This document shows positions 13,497 to 21,090 of a stretch of DNA of 21,277 nucleotides, piece after piece. The DNA comes from an uncultured Flavonifractor sp. GTDB taxonomy: Bacteria > Bacillota > Clostridia > Oscillospirales > Oscillospiraceae. The stretch covers positions 1 to 21,277 of the forward strand of contig CAJUDT010000035.1 of the NCBI GenBank assembly GCA_910585415.1, written 5' to 3'. The position numbers and the translations under genes are program-made. Each line of letters begins with the position of its first letter. The stretch's first letter is position 1. The notes beneath the pieces were generated by a model. The model saw only the letters and a program-made list of their open reading frames with translations, was not told the DNA's origin and ran no database searches.

Positions 13497-15713
13497 ATGT
13501 CTGGCCGCAGAGGGGGAAAGACCTGGTCCGCGTCCGAGCTGAAAAAGCGCGGATGGAACAACGACCTGATTCGGGAGCTGCTGCCCAAGCCCCGCGTCAT
13601 CTGCTACGGCGGCAGAAAGGTCCGGGTCTGGGACCGGGACGAGGTGCGCCGGGGGGAGGAGCACCCCCGGTTCGCCCACCGGACCGCAGAGGACGCGGCG
13701 CGGACCAGGGCTCCCACCCAGGGGATGCGGCGGACCGGTATGCTGCTGGAGCGGGCCTGGGCGGCGGAGATGGGGGAGGACTCCGCCCCCTGGCGGCTGG
13801 CGGAGCACTGGCACCGGGGGCTTTTGGCGTCCATTCCCGCCAAGGCCAAGGCCTACGGCCTGCGCACGCCCCAGGCGTCGGCCTGGCTGGGGGAGTTTTT
13901 GAGCCTGGAGCGCCGCTGTGACAGCAAGCGCCTGCCGGAGGTGTTTCGGGGATTTCTCCGGTGCTGCGGGTGGCTGGGGGAGAACACCGGACACCCCCTG
14001 GCCCAAGACGTGCTCGCCCATTACCCTCAGGTGCTGCTCCAGGCCGCCCGGCAGGCGGCGTCCGACTTTGCCTCCGCCCAGCCGGAGGCGGATTTGGAGG
14101 GCTTTCTGAGGGCGGAGGGCTTTCCCTCGGCCCAGCTGGTGCAGGAGGGCCTGGGCCCGGTCTGGTCCGTGTGGTATGTGCCCCAGGCCATCCGCACCAG
14201 CCTGTCTCTGCTGATTGCCCTGAACCCCAAGGACGAGTACCCGGAGGCCCGGGCCATGCACCGCCGCTTTATCCTCCACCTGGGGGGCACCAACACCGGA
14301 AAGACCTACGCGGGCTTTCAGCGGCTCATACGGGCGGAGACGGGGGTTTATCTGGCCCCCCTGCGCCTGCTGGCCCTGGAGGCCCAGGAGACTCTGATCG
14401 ACGCGGGGGTGGAGTGCTCCCTGTCCACCGGGGAGGAAGAGGACATCCGGGAGGGGGACACCCACACCGCCGCCACGGCGGAAAAGCTGGACCTGAAGCG
14501 CCATTGGGATGTGGCCGTCATTGACGAGTGCCAGCTCATTGCCGACCCCCAGCGGGGGTACGCCTGGACCCGGGCTATTCTGGGGGTATTGGCCCCGGAA
14601 GTCCACCTCTGCGCCGCCCCGGAGGCCAAAGAGCTGCTCATCCGCCTCATTGAGAGCTGCGGGGACCGCTATGAGGTGGAGGTCCACCGGCGAAAGACCC
14701 CTCTGGTGTGCATGGAGCGCCCCATGGACTATCAGCGGGTGCAGCCTGGGGACGCGCTGATTACCTTCTCCAAGGTGGGGGTGCTCAGTGTGGCCGAGGA
14801 CCTGCGTCAGAACGGGAAGGAGCCCGCCATCATCTACGGGGCCCTCCCCTACGCCACCCGCCGGAAGCAGATGGAGGGGTTTCTTCAGGGGAGGATGGAG
14901 TATATCGTCTCCACCGACGCCATCGGCATGGGCCTCAATCTCCCCATACGGAGAATCATCTTCATGGAGACGGAGAAATTCGACGGGGTGGAGCGCCGGG
15001 AGCTCCGGCCCGAGGAAATCCGCCAGATTGCGGGCCGGGCCGGGCGGTACGGCATCTACCATAAGGGCTACGTGGGGGCCACCCAGAACCTGGAGCTGAT
15101 TCGGGCCGGGCTGGAGGCGGTCATTCCCCCGCTGGAATACGCGGTGGCGGGGTTCTCCGATTTGGTCCTTCAGGTGGAGTTCGACTTGCTGGAGGTGCTG
15201 ACCCAGTGGAACGCTCTGCCCACGGTGGAGCCCTACCGGCGGTTGGATATCTCCCGGTATATCGCCATCATTTCCAAGCTCCGGGAGCTGGGCTTCACCC
15301 TCACCAAGGAGCAGGAGCTCCGGGCGGCCAACATCCCCTTTGACGAGACGGACGACGCATTGCGGGAGCTCTTCTTTGCCCTGCTGCGCCGCTGGCAGCA
15401 GGGAGAGCGCGTAGAGCAGCCCGGCCAGCCGGAGGACACGCCCACCCTCCCGGAGCTGGAGCTGTATTACCGAAAGCTGGACCTGTATTTCTCCTTCTCC
15501 AAGGCCTTCGGCTGTCCGGTGGACGAGGACAGGCTCTACAGCAGCCGGGAGCGGGTGGCCGAGGAAATCAACGAGATTCTGCTCCACCGCCTGCGGACCA
15601 ACATCCGCTTCTGTACCCGCTGCGGCAAGGCTCTGCCGCTGCACCACCGGGGGAGGTTATGCGACGTGTGCTTCCAGAAGGAGCGCAGGCCCGGACGGAA
15701 TCCCCGGCATTAG
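13497..15713 (+). CDS. SUV3-like RNA helicase with C-terminal zinc ribbon
   Basis: A 738-residue superfamily 2 helicase. Residues about 1-55 form a small basic domain (WSASELKKRGWNNDLIREL, then RKVRVWDRDEV). Residues about 60-255 are an unrecognised helical region. The motor has motif I GGTNTGKT (about 262-270), PLRLLALEA, motif II VIDECQLI with DECQ at about 343-346, RGYAWTRAILGVL, HLCAAPEA, ITFSKVGVLSVAEDL, IYGALPYATR, STDAIGMGLNLPIRRIIF and motif VI QIAGRAGRYG (510-519). These match SUV3, the helicase of the mitochondrial RNA degradosome, more closely than DEAD-box or Ski2 proteins. The tail has a zinc ribbon CTRC...CDVC at about 706-725. GGGGGAG five bases before the ATG at 13497 sets the start. 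RNA unwinding or decay is inferred from homology. Confidence 0.85.
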   Translation: MSGRRGGKTWSASELKKRGWNNDLIRELLPKPRVICYGGRKVRVWDRDEVRRGEEHPRFAHRTAEDAARTRAPTQGMRRTGMLLERAWAAEMGEDSAPWRLAEHWHRGLLASIPAKAKAYGLRTPQASAWLGEFLSLERRCDSKRLPEVFRGFLRCCGWLGENTGHPLAQDVLAHYPQVLLQAARQAASDFASAQPEADLEGFLRAEGFPSAQLVQEGLGPVWSVWYVPQAIRTSLSLLIALNPKDEYPEARAMHRRFILHLGGTNTGKTYAGFQRLIRAETGVYLAPLRLLALEAQETLIDAGVECSLSTGEEEDIREGDTHTAATAEKLDLKRHWDVAVIDECQLIADPQRGYAWTRAILGVLAPEVHLCAAPEAKELLIRLIESCGDRYEVEVHRRKTPLVCMERPMDYQRVQPGDALITFSKVGVLSVAEDLRQNGKEPAIIYGALPYATRRKQMEGFLQGRMEYIVSTDAIGMGLNLPIRRIIFMETEKFDGVERRELRPEEIRQIAGRAGRYGIYHKGYVGATQNLELIRAGLEAVIPPLEYAVAGFSDLVLQVEFDLLEVLTQWNALPTVEPYRRLDISRYIAIISKLRELGFTLTKEQELRAANIPFDETDDALRELFFALLRRWQQGERVEQPGQPEDTPTLPELELYYRKLDLYFSFSKAFGCPVDEDRLYSSRERVAEEINEILLHRLRTNIRFCTRCGKALPLHHRGRLCDVCFQKERRPGRNPRH

Positions 15714-15740
15714 GCGTTCCTGAACCCTGGGACAATGACC

Positions 15741-15778
15741 AAGGGCAAGGCGGACCGTTACTGGTCTGCCTTGCCCTT
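15741..15778 (+). terminator. Rho-independent terminator after the helicase gene
   Basis: Arms 15741-15756 and 15763-15778 pair over 16 bases with one G-T pair and a six-base loop, 27 bases after the helicase stop. TT follows the arm that already ends in TT, giving CCCTTTTGAT. A good terminator on plus. Confidence 0.85.
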
Positions 15779-15846
15779 TTGATACGGTATAATCTGCCGG
15801 AACACGTCTATGGAAACGGCCTGTGGACGCAGGAAATCGGAACGGC

Positions 15847-15957
15847 TCATTCCTGGTTGCGGATGTAATGTTGCAGCCGCTGCAACAGCATGTCCTTCAT
15901 CATAGCTGAATTGCACGTCTCAATTAGGTTTCGGTAGTTCTCGATTCCCTCCTGAAA
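15847..15957 (-). pseudogene. Possible gene remnant or orphan small frame
   Basis: Between the helicase terminator and the MATE gene, the minus strand has 36 open codons ending in TGA at 15849-15847, bounded upstream by an in-frame TGA at 15960-15958. The translation FQEGIENYRNLIETCNSAMM followed by KDMLLQRLQHYIRNQE looks like a genuine amphipathic C-terminus. It has no good start codon (ATG only at internal Met-Met), and AGGAGG sits inside the frame. It may be the tail of a decayed gene. No family recognised; chance is possible. The rest of 15779-15983 shows nothing else. Confidence 0.25.
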
Positions 15958-15983
15958 TCAAACGCCCCATGGAGCCCGCTGTA

Positions 15984-17357
15984 TTATTCCAGCTCCGGCC
16001 GACGCTCTACAACGCCCATGTTTTTCCAATTGCCCCGGACGTAGACCACCAGGCAGATGGCAAGGCCCAGAATCCAGCCGATGAGGTAGGACCAGTAGAG
16101 CTCCTCCGGCCCGAAGAAGTGGGCCAGCAGGTAGGCGGCGGGCACCCGCGCCCCCCACTGGGAGACGACCGAGGCCACCATAGCCACCATCGTGGCCCCC
16201 GCGCCCCGGAGGACACTGCTGAGAATGAACATGATGGCCAGCACGAACATGGGGGAGACAACCCGAAGCAAGTAGGCCTCCCCGGCGGCCAGCACGGCGC
16301 TCTCCCGGTTGAAGAGCATCAGCAGGGGACGCCGGAGGGGAATCACTGCGGCGGTAATCACCATACACACCACCGTACTGAGCACCAGGGCGCTGCGGGC
16401 GCCCTGCTTGACCCGGTCCATCCGCCCGGCCCCCATGTTCTGGCCCACAAAGGTGGTGGTGGCGGTGGAAAAGGACTGAATGGGCATAAACACAAAGGTG
16501 TCGATTTTATTGGCGGCGCTGAACCCGGCGGCGAAGTCGTTGCCAAAGCCGTTAATCAGGGCCTGCATGATGAGGATTGCCACGGAAAATTGGCACTGCT
16601 GAATGGCCGAGGGCACCCCCAGACGGACAATCTGCCCCAACAGGGTCCGGTCCAGCTTTACCTGAAGAAAGCGGATGTGCAGGAAGGGGTATTTCCGGTT
16701 GATGTAAAAAATCCCAAAGATCCAGGAGCAGATCTGGGCAAGGATGGTGGCCAGGGCCACCCCGAACACCCCCAGGTGAAAGGCCAGCACAAAGACCAGA
16801 TCCAAAACGATGTTAATGACGCAGGAGACGGCCAGAAAGAGCAGGGGCGTTTTGCTGTCCCCCAGGCCCTGCATGATGCCGGTGTTTACGTTGTACCCCA
16901 GGGAGCCCACGCCTCCGGCGAAAATCACGATACAGTACACCTTTGCCTGCTCATAGGCCTCGGCGGGCACCCGAATCAGGGTGAGTAGAGGCCCGCTGAG
17001 AAACACCCCCAAAAGGCTCAGGGGAACGATGAGCAGCAGCAGGGTGCTGTAAAGGGTGTCCACCGTCCGGGCGGCGGCGTCCTGATCCCCGGCGCCGGTG
17101 TATTGGGCAATCATGACGGTAGCGCCCATGGAAAAGCCGATGAACAGGGAGGCCATCAAAAAGACCACCGGGAACCCGGTGCCCACGGCGGTGAGGGCGG
17201 AGGAGCCCACGTAATTGCCCACCACGATGGAGTCCACCATGTTATAGAGCTGCTGGAACACGTTCCCCGCCAGGAGGGGCAGGGAAAAGGCCACGATTTG
17301 TTTCATGGGGGAGCCCAGGGTCATGTCAACGGCCCCCCGCCGGGAGAGCTGGCTCAT
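15984..17357 (-). CDS. MATE family multidrug/cation efflux transporter
   Basis: A 457-residue membrane protein with about 12 hydrophobic segments in two homologous halves. It begins DMTLGSPMKQIVAFSLPLLA, then GNVFQQLYNMVDSIVVGNYV and GSSALTAVGTGFPV, the hallmark of the bacterial MATE branch containing MepA/DinF-like clostridial proteins. The second half repeats it with GVPSAIQQCQFSVAILIMQ and FVGQNMGAGRMDRVKQG. It exports drugs or metabolites in exchange for Na+ or H+; the substrate is unknown. AAAGGAGG five bases before the ATG at 17357. It follows the phosphodiesterase gene by 18 bases, so they form one transcript. Confidence 0.92.
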   Translation of the reverse strand: MSQLSRRGAVDMTLGSPMKQIVAFSLPLLAGNVFQQLYNMVDSIVVGNYVGSSALTAVGTGFPVVFLMASLFIGFSMGATVMIAQYTGAGDQDAAARTVDTLYSTLLLLIVPLSLLGVFLSGPLLTLIRVPAEAYEQAKVYCIVIFAGGVGSLGYNVNTGIMQGLGDSKTPLLFLAVSCVINIVLDLVFVLAFHLGVFGVALATILAQICSWIFGIFYINRKYPFLHIRFLQVKLDRTLLGQIVRLGVPSAIQQCQFSVAILIMQALINGFGNDFAAGFSAANKIDTFVFMPIQSFSTATTTFVGQNMGAGRMDRVKQGARSALVLSTVVCMVITAAVIPLRRPLLMLFNRESAVLAAGEAYLLRVVSPMFVLAIMFILSSVLRGAGATMVAMVASVVSQWGARVPAAYLLAHFFGPEELYWSYLIGWILGLAICLVVYVRGNWKNMGVVERRPELE

Positions 17358-17375
17358 TGGCGCCTCCTTTCATGG

Positions 17376-17840
17376 TCAATAGGCCTCGGTATAGCACACC
17401 ATACCGGCCTCGGTTATGCGGATGATTCCGTAGGTGGGAGAGAGCAGGCTGCCGATGCTGCCGGGGTTCATCACCCAGAGGTCCTCCAGCAAATCGCAAA
17501 AGGCCTCGTGGGTGTGGCCGAACAGGAGGGCGTCCACCCCCTGGGCCCGGGCGGCGGCAATGGCCCCGCCCATGCCGGACTTGACCCCGTAGGTGTGCCC
17601 GTGGCACAGGAGCACCCGCTTTCCCTCTAGGGTGAGGATGCGTTGGGCGGGCAGGTCGCTGGGCCCGTCGCAGTTGCCGCAGACGCAGGCAATGGGGAGC
17701 TGCTGGAACTGCTGGCCCAGGGCGCGGGCGTCCCGGGATACGTCCCCCAGGTGGAAAATCTGGTCGGGCCGCTCCCGGCGGACCACCTCGGCCATCCGGG
17801 CCGTGTTGCCGTGGGAGTCGGAAAATACCAAAATGTTCAT
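17376..17840 (-). CDS. YfcE/MJ0936-like metallophosphoesterase
   Basis: A 154-residue calcineurin-like phosphodiesterase. Metal-site motifs are complete: D8 and H10 in SDSHGN, D33 in LGDVSRD, N56 in GNCD, H80 in LCHGH, and H109 and H111 in GHTH. Length equals that of YfcE-type stand-alone enzymes, which hydrolyse phosphodiesters in vitro with mostly unknown cellular substrates. GGAGGTG seven bases before the ATG at 17840 fixes the start; the longer open frame upstream crosses the divergent small-protein genes and is not real. First gene of a two-gene unit with the MATE exporter, divergent from 17917. Confidence 0.9.
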   Translation of the reverse strand: MNILVFSDSHGNTARMAEVVRRERPDQIFHLGDVSRDARALGQQFQQLPIACVCGNCDGPSDLPAQRILTLEGKRVLLCHGHTYGVKSGMGGAIAAARAQGVDALLFGHTHEAFCDLLEDLWVMNPGSIGSLLSPTYGIIRITEAGMVCYTEAY

Positions 17841-17916
17841 CAGGTTCACCTCCCGGCCGGCGCCGCATAGAATGGAGCGGCAGACTTGCGCATAAATATG
17901 GATGGAGTTGATGGAT

Positions 17917-18204
17917 ATGCCAGAGCCCAAGACCAACCTGGACCAGCTCATGCGGGACCCCAAGGCCGCAAAATTGCTCAAGCAGAAGGACCTGCTCAAA
18001 AACCTCATGCAGTCCCCGGACACCCAGCGGCTGATGCAGCTGCTCAACCAGAGCGCGGGGGACGGCCTCAAGGGGGCGGCGGCCTCCGCCGCCAAGGGGG
18101 ACCCCTCGGCCCTCACCGGCCTGCTTCGGCAGGTCATGCAGAGCAAGGAGGGGGCCCAGCTGGTGCAGCGCATTAACCAGGCGGTGCCCGAGGATAAGCG
18201 GTAA
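17917..18204 (+). CDS. Small uncharacterised helical protein (cluster gene A)
   Basis: A 95-residue soluble, probably all-helical protein from ATG 17917, chosen because GGAG at 17904-17907 lies nine bases upstream. The in-frame ATG at 17902 would add five residues but has no ribosome-binding site. It begins MPEPKTNLDQLMRDPKAAKL and then has LLKNLMQSPDTQRLMQLLNQ, two similar amphipathic stretches with a DP or SPD turn. A glycine/alanine-rich linker follows, then LTGLLRQVMQSKEGAQLVQR. No catalytic motif. I associate such proteins with Oscillospiraceae next to genes like B and C, but know no function. Divergent from the YfcE-like gene; no confident promoter seen in 17841-17901. Confidence 0.75.
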   Translation: MPEPKTNLDQLMRDPKAAKLLKQKDLLKNLMQSPDTQRLMQLLNQSAGDGLKGAAASAAKGDPSALTGLLRQVMQSKEGAQLVQRINQAVPEDKR

Positions 18205-18236
18205 GGGGGGCGCTTCCTGCCCGGGAGACGGTGAAA

Positions 18237-18306
18237 GCCAAAGCGGGCCCGGCCGGGCGGTGAGGCAAATCCTCCGCAGGCCCAAGGGGGCCTGACGCGC
18301 TTTGGC
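18237..18306 (+). ncRNA. Predicted multi-stem RNA element upstream of gene B
   Basis: An outer helix GCCAAAGCG (18237-18245) / CGCTTTGGC (18298-18306) of nine perfect pairs encloses smaller hairpins: a GC palindrome GCCCGGCCGGGC near 18247-18258, GAGG-CAAAT-CCTC (18262-18274) and CAGGCCC-AAGG-GGGCCTG (18277-18294). Drawn out this is a four-way, cloverleaf-like fold about 70 bases long, ending 50 bases before the gene B start. It has no tRNA T-loop or CCA. It could be a leader element, a processing site or chance folding of GC-rich DNA. Confidence 0.35.
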
Positions 18307-18356
18307 GGGAAGGACCCCGTATGTACAAAGAGCATAACGGGAGGGGGGAGTGATGG

Positions 18357-18833
18357 ATGGCTGAATTTGAGGACCGGCTCAACGCGATTCTCGGGGACCC
18401 GGAGGCGATGGGGCAGATTGTGTCCATAGCGAAAGCCCTCACCGGAGAGGACGGAGTTTCTTCCCCCGCCCCGGAGGACTCCGGCGAAACGCCCGCCCCC
18501 GCCGCCGAAGAGGAAAGCGGGCCGTCCGAGGCCCCCGCGCAGCCGGATTGGTCCGCCCTGCTGGGGATGCTGGGGGGCACGGGCGGGGAGAGCCCTCTGT
18601 CCGCCCTGGGGAGCATGGACCCAAAATTGCTTCAGGCGGCGGTGACCCTCTTCTCTGAGTATTCCGCTCCCGATGACCAAAAGACGGCCCTGCTCAACGC
18701 CCTCAAGCCCTATCTCAAGCCGGAGCGGCAGGCCAAGGTAGATAAGGCCCTGCGCCTGGCCCGATTGGCCCGGGTTATCCACAGGGCCCTCCAGCTCTTC
18801 CAGTCCAGCCAAAAGGAGGGAGGGGATGTATAA
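18357..18833 (+). CDS. Uncharacterised protein with acidic linker (cluster gene B)
   Basis: A 158-residue protein I know only as an uncharacterised clostridial type. The N-terminal helix is MAEFEDRLNAILGDPEAMGQ then IVSIAKALTG. Residues about 31-65 are an acidic, Pro/Ala/Glu-rich low-complexity linker. The C-terminal helical domain includes DPKLLQAAVTLFSEYSAPDD, KTALLNALKPYLKPERQAKV and a basic tail LRLARLARVIHRALQLF. The NAILGDPEAM turn resembles the helical repeats of gene A. A purine-rich GGGAGGGGGG lies before the ATG. It overlaps gene C by eight bases, indicating coupled translation. Confidence 0.8.
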   Translation: MAEFEDRLNAILGDPEAMGQIVSIAKALTGEDGVSSPAPEDSGETPAPAAEEESGPSEAPAQPDWSALLGMLGGTGGESPLSALGSMDPKLLQAAVTLFSEYSAPDDQKTALLNALKPYLKPERQAKVDKALRLARLARVIHRALQLFQSSQKEGGDV

Positions 18834-19140
18834 CCGCTACATACCCGACGGGGGCCGCTATACCCGCGTGGTCGAGGACGACGGCCCGCCCCTGGCCCCG
18901 CCGGAGCTGCCCCCGGCAGCGCCCGCCCCTCCGCCGGAGCCGCCCCCCAGCCCGCCGCCCCCGGAGCCCCCGCCCGCCAAGATGGGGGGCATTGCCAAGC
19001 TGCTCAAGGGCCTCCAGCTGGACCGCTGGGACACGGGGGATTTGCTGCTTCTGGTGCTGGTCCTCCTGCTCCTGCTGGAGGGGGACGATACGGAATTGCT
19101 GATTACCCTGGGTCTGATTCTGGTGTTGGGTCTGGACTAG
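18826..19140 (+). CDS. Uncharacterised proline-rich protein with hydrophobic C-terminus (cluster gene C)
   Basis: A 104-residue protein in three parts. The N-terminus is tyrosine-rich (MYNRYIPDGGRYTRV). Residues about 20-50 are a polyproline/glutamate linker of PPPEPPPSPPPPEPPPA type. The C-terminal domain is GGIAKLLKGLQLDRWDTGDL followed by two leucine-rich hydrophobic stretches split by EGDDTE. The hydrophobic part could be one or two membrane helices or a self-assembling hairpin. I recall similar MYNRYIP...DTGDLLLL proteins in clostridia, with unknown function. The start overlaps gene B by eight bases with GGAGGGAGGGG before the ATG. Its last 38 bases overlap the end of the convergent gene at 19103. 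Confidence 0.78.
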   Translation: MYNRYIPDGGRYTRVVEDDGPPLAPPELPPAAPAPPPEPPPSPPPPEPPPAKMGGIAKLLKGLQLDRWDTGDLLLLVLVLLLLLEGDDTELLITLGLILVLGLD

Positions 19141-19909
19141 GGGTTCCGGGGGTGTGGAGCACCTGCCCGTCGGGCAGGGAGAAGGACTCCCCGGCGGGTA
19201 CGGGGCGCTCCACGTCGTAGGAGGACATACGGTACACAGCCGTGTCCCCCAGGGAGAGCTCCGCGCACACCAGAAGCCCGCTGTCCACCGATACCCAGTA
19301 CCGCTCCCAGTACCCCAGCGGGTCCGGGGCGGTCTCCACATAGATGCAGGGGAGCTCCCCCTGTTCCACGTAGCCGGTGGAGGTAATCAAGGCGGTGTCC
19401 AGGGAGAGGACATCCTCATATGTGGGGATGCGCTGGCCCTCCAGGTCGGCGGAGGAGCTGTCCGCCGGACACATCTGGGCCGTATCGTCGCCCTCGTACC
19501 AGAACCAGAGGGAGTCCTCCCCCACAATGGACCAGCGGACCCGTCCGCCGGGGAGGGCGGCCCGTGTCCGGGTCCACCCGCCGTCCACCCAGACCTGTGT
19601 CCGGGTCTCTCCCCGGTCCTGGTCCCCCTCACCCCAGATGTCCTCAATGAGAACCGTCCGGCAGTAGCTCTCCGGCCGGGCCAGGGTGCGGATGACGTTT
19701 TGAACGGTCTGAGGGGTGACCTCCACCCGGATCAGGTGCTCCTGAATATCCGGCTGGTCCTCCGGCCCGCCGGAGGCGGCGGGCGGGGTGGGCAGAACGA
19801 TTTTGGCCGTATCCGGGGCAAAGAGGCCCAGGCCGAAGCTGGACAGCACCGCCGCCGCGATGACCGCAGCAATCAGGACCACCAGCACATTCCGTTTGCG
19901 TCCCTCCAA
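19103..19909 (-). CDS. Membrane-anchored exported protein, LolA/RseB-like
   Basis: A 268-residue protein with a single N-terminal membrane segment (about residues 7-30, VLVVLIAAVIAAAVLSSFGL) and an outside domain. The start is TTG at 19909, ten bases after AAGGAGG; the ATG at 19990 would overlap the epimerase gene by 52 bases. The body has short strands such as TQVWVDGGWTRTRA, SLWFWYEGDD and RYWVSVDSGLLVCAEL, ending VPAGESFSLPDGQVLHTP. That pattern resembles the LolA/RseB/GerS lipid- or protein-binding fold; the call is tentative. The C-tail is Pro/Asp-rich. It follows the epimerase by 29 bases and may be co-transcribed. Its 3' end overlaps gene C. Confidence 0.65.
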   Translation of the reverse strand: MEGRKRNVLVVLIAAVIAAAVLSSFGLGLFAPDTAKIVLPTPPAASGGPEDQPDIQEHLIRVEVTPQTVQNVIRTLARPESYCRTVLIEDIWGEGDQDRGETRTQVWVDGGWTRTRAALPGGRVRWSIVGEDSLWFWYEGDDTAQMCPADSSSADLEGQRIPTYEDVLSLDTALITSTGYVEQGELPCIYVETAPDPLGYWERYWVSVDSGLLVCAELSLGDTAVYRMSSYDVERPVPAGESFSLPDGQVLHTPGTPSPDPTPESDPG

Positions 19910-19938
19910 AATCCTCCCCCCTCCTTCTTCTGGCTTGC

Positions 19939-21090
19939 CTACAGGCTCCCGAAGGGCTCCGGCGGGGTATCCCGCAGGCCGAAGCGCCACTCAATGGCGT
20001 CGGCAATCCGGCGGCAGGCCCGACCGTCCCCGTAGGGGTTGGCGGCGTGGGCCATCTGTTCATAGGCCGCCGGGGATTCCAGCAGCTCCGCCCCCAGGCG
20101 GCAGATGGTTTCCGCGTCGGTGCCCGCCAGCCGGACGGTGCCCGCCTCCACGGCCTCCGGGCGCTCCGTCTCCCGCCGGAGGACCAGCACGGGCCTCCCC
20201 AGAGCCGGGGCCTCCTCCTGGAGTCCGCCGGAGTCGGTCATGACCAGATAGGACCGGGCCATCAGGTTATGCATTTCCGCCACGTCCAGAGGGTCAATCA
20301 GGTGAATGCGGGGGTGGCCGGACAGGTACTGCCCCGCCGCCTCCCGGACCACCGGGGACAGGTGGAGGGGGTACACCAGCTCCACGTCGGGGAAGGCCTC
20401 GGTCAGCCGCCGCAGGGCGGTCATGATGTGGGCCATCGGTTCCCCATAATTCTCCCGCCGGTGGCAGGTCACCAGAAGGACCCGGCGGTTTTGGTAGTCC
20501 AGCTCGTTGAGCAGGGGGGTGGCAAAGCGGTAGCCCGCCCGGACGGTGGAGGACATGGCGTCAATGACCGTGTTTCCGGTGATGAACACCCCGTCGGTGA
20601 TGTTCTCCCGGCGCAGATTGTCCCGATTCCGGGGGGTGGGGCAGAAGTGCAGTCCCGCGATGCTCGCCACCAGCCTGCGGTTCATCTCCTCCGGGTAGGG
20701 GGAGTATTTGTCATAGGTCCGCAGCCCCGCCTCTACATGGCCCACCTCAATTTGGTGGTAGAAGGCGGCCAGGGCCCCGGCAAAGGTGGTGGAGGTGTCC
20801 CCGTGGACCAGCACCAGGTCGGGTTTGGCCTGCTCCAGCACCCCTTCCATGCCCAAGAGGCATTTGGTGGTGATGGTGGACAAGGTCTGCCGGGGCTCCA
20901 TGATGTTCAAATCAAAGTCGGGCTTGAGCTGGAACATATCCAGCACGGAGTCCAGCATCTGCCGGTGCTGGGCGGTGACGCAGCAGAGGGCCTCCATGGT
21001 GGAGCGGCCCTGGAGCTCGGCCACCAGGGGGGCCATTTTGATGGCCTCCGGCCGGGTGCCGAAAATGGTCATGACGCGGACAGGCTTCAT
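19939..21090 (-). CDS. wecB: UDP-N-acetylglucosamine 2-epimerase (non-hydrolysing)
   Basis: A 383-residue enzyme interconverting UDP-GlcNAc and UDP-ManNAc, the ManNAc donor for teichoic-acid linkage units and other envelope glycans. Family motifs: IFGTRPEAIKMAPLV at about 9-23, VLVHGDTSTTFAGALAAF, VGHVEAGLRTYDKYSPYPEE with MNRR, VTCHRRENYG, and TDSGGLQEEAPALGRPVLVL followed by RRETERPEA. Length is normal. AGGAGG lies seven bases before the ATG at 21090. The start overlaps the upstream stop by four bases (ATGA), so translation is coupled. Also known as mnaA in Bacillota. Cytosolic. Confidence 0.96.
   Translation of the reverse strand: MKPVRVMTIFGTRPEAIKMAPLVAELQGRSTMEALCCVTAQHRQMLDSVLDMFQLKPDFDLNIMEPRQTLSTITTKCLLGMEGVLEQAKPDLVLVHGDTSTTFAGALAAFYHQIEVGHVEAGLRTYDKYSPYPEEMNRRLVASIAGLHFCPTPRNRDNLRRENITDGVFITGNTVIDAMSSTVRAGYRFATPLLNELDYQNRRVLLVTCHRRENYGEPMAHIMTALRRLTEAFPDVELVYPLHLSPVVREAAGQYLSGHPRIHLIDPLDVAEMHNLMARSYLVMTDSGGLQEEAPALGRPVLVLRRETERPEAVEAGTVRLAGTDAETICRLGAELLESPAAYEQMAHAANPYGDGRACRRIADAIEWRFGLRDTPPEPFGSL

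Noticed and set aside
13425..15647. 740-codon minus-strand open frame opposite the helicase
   Set aside because: Shadow of the helicase gene with proline/glycine/leucine-rich low-information translation and no start signal.
17841..18812. N-terminal extension of the YfcE-like gene to a 478-codon frame
   Set aside because: The extension is antisense to genes A and B, and the phosphoesterase fold starts exactly at MNILVFSDSHG with its own Shine-Dalgarno.
19910..19990. Upstream ATG (19990) as start of the LolA-like gene
   Set aside because: It would overlap the epimerase gene by 52 bases without a ribosome-binding site; TTG at 19909 has AAGGAGG at good spacing and leads straight into the membrane segment.
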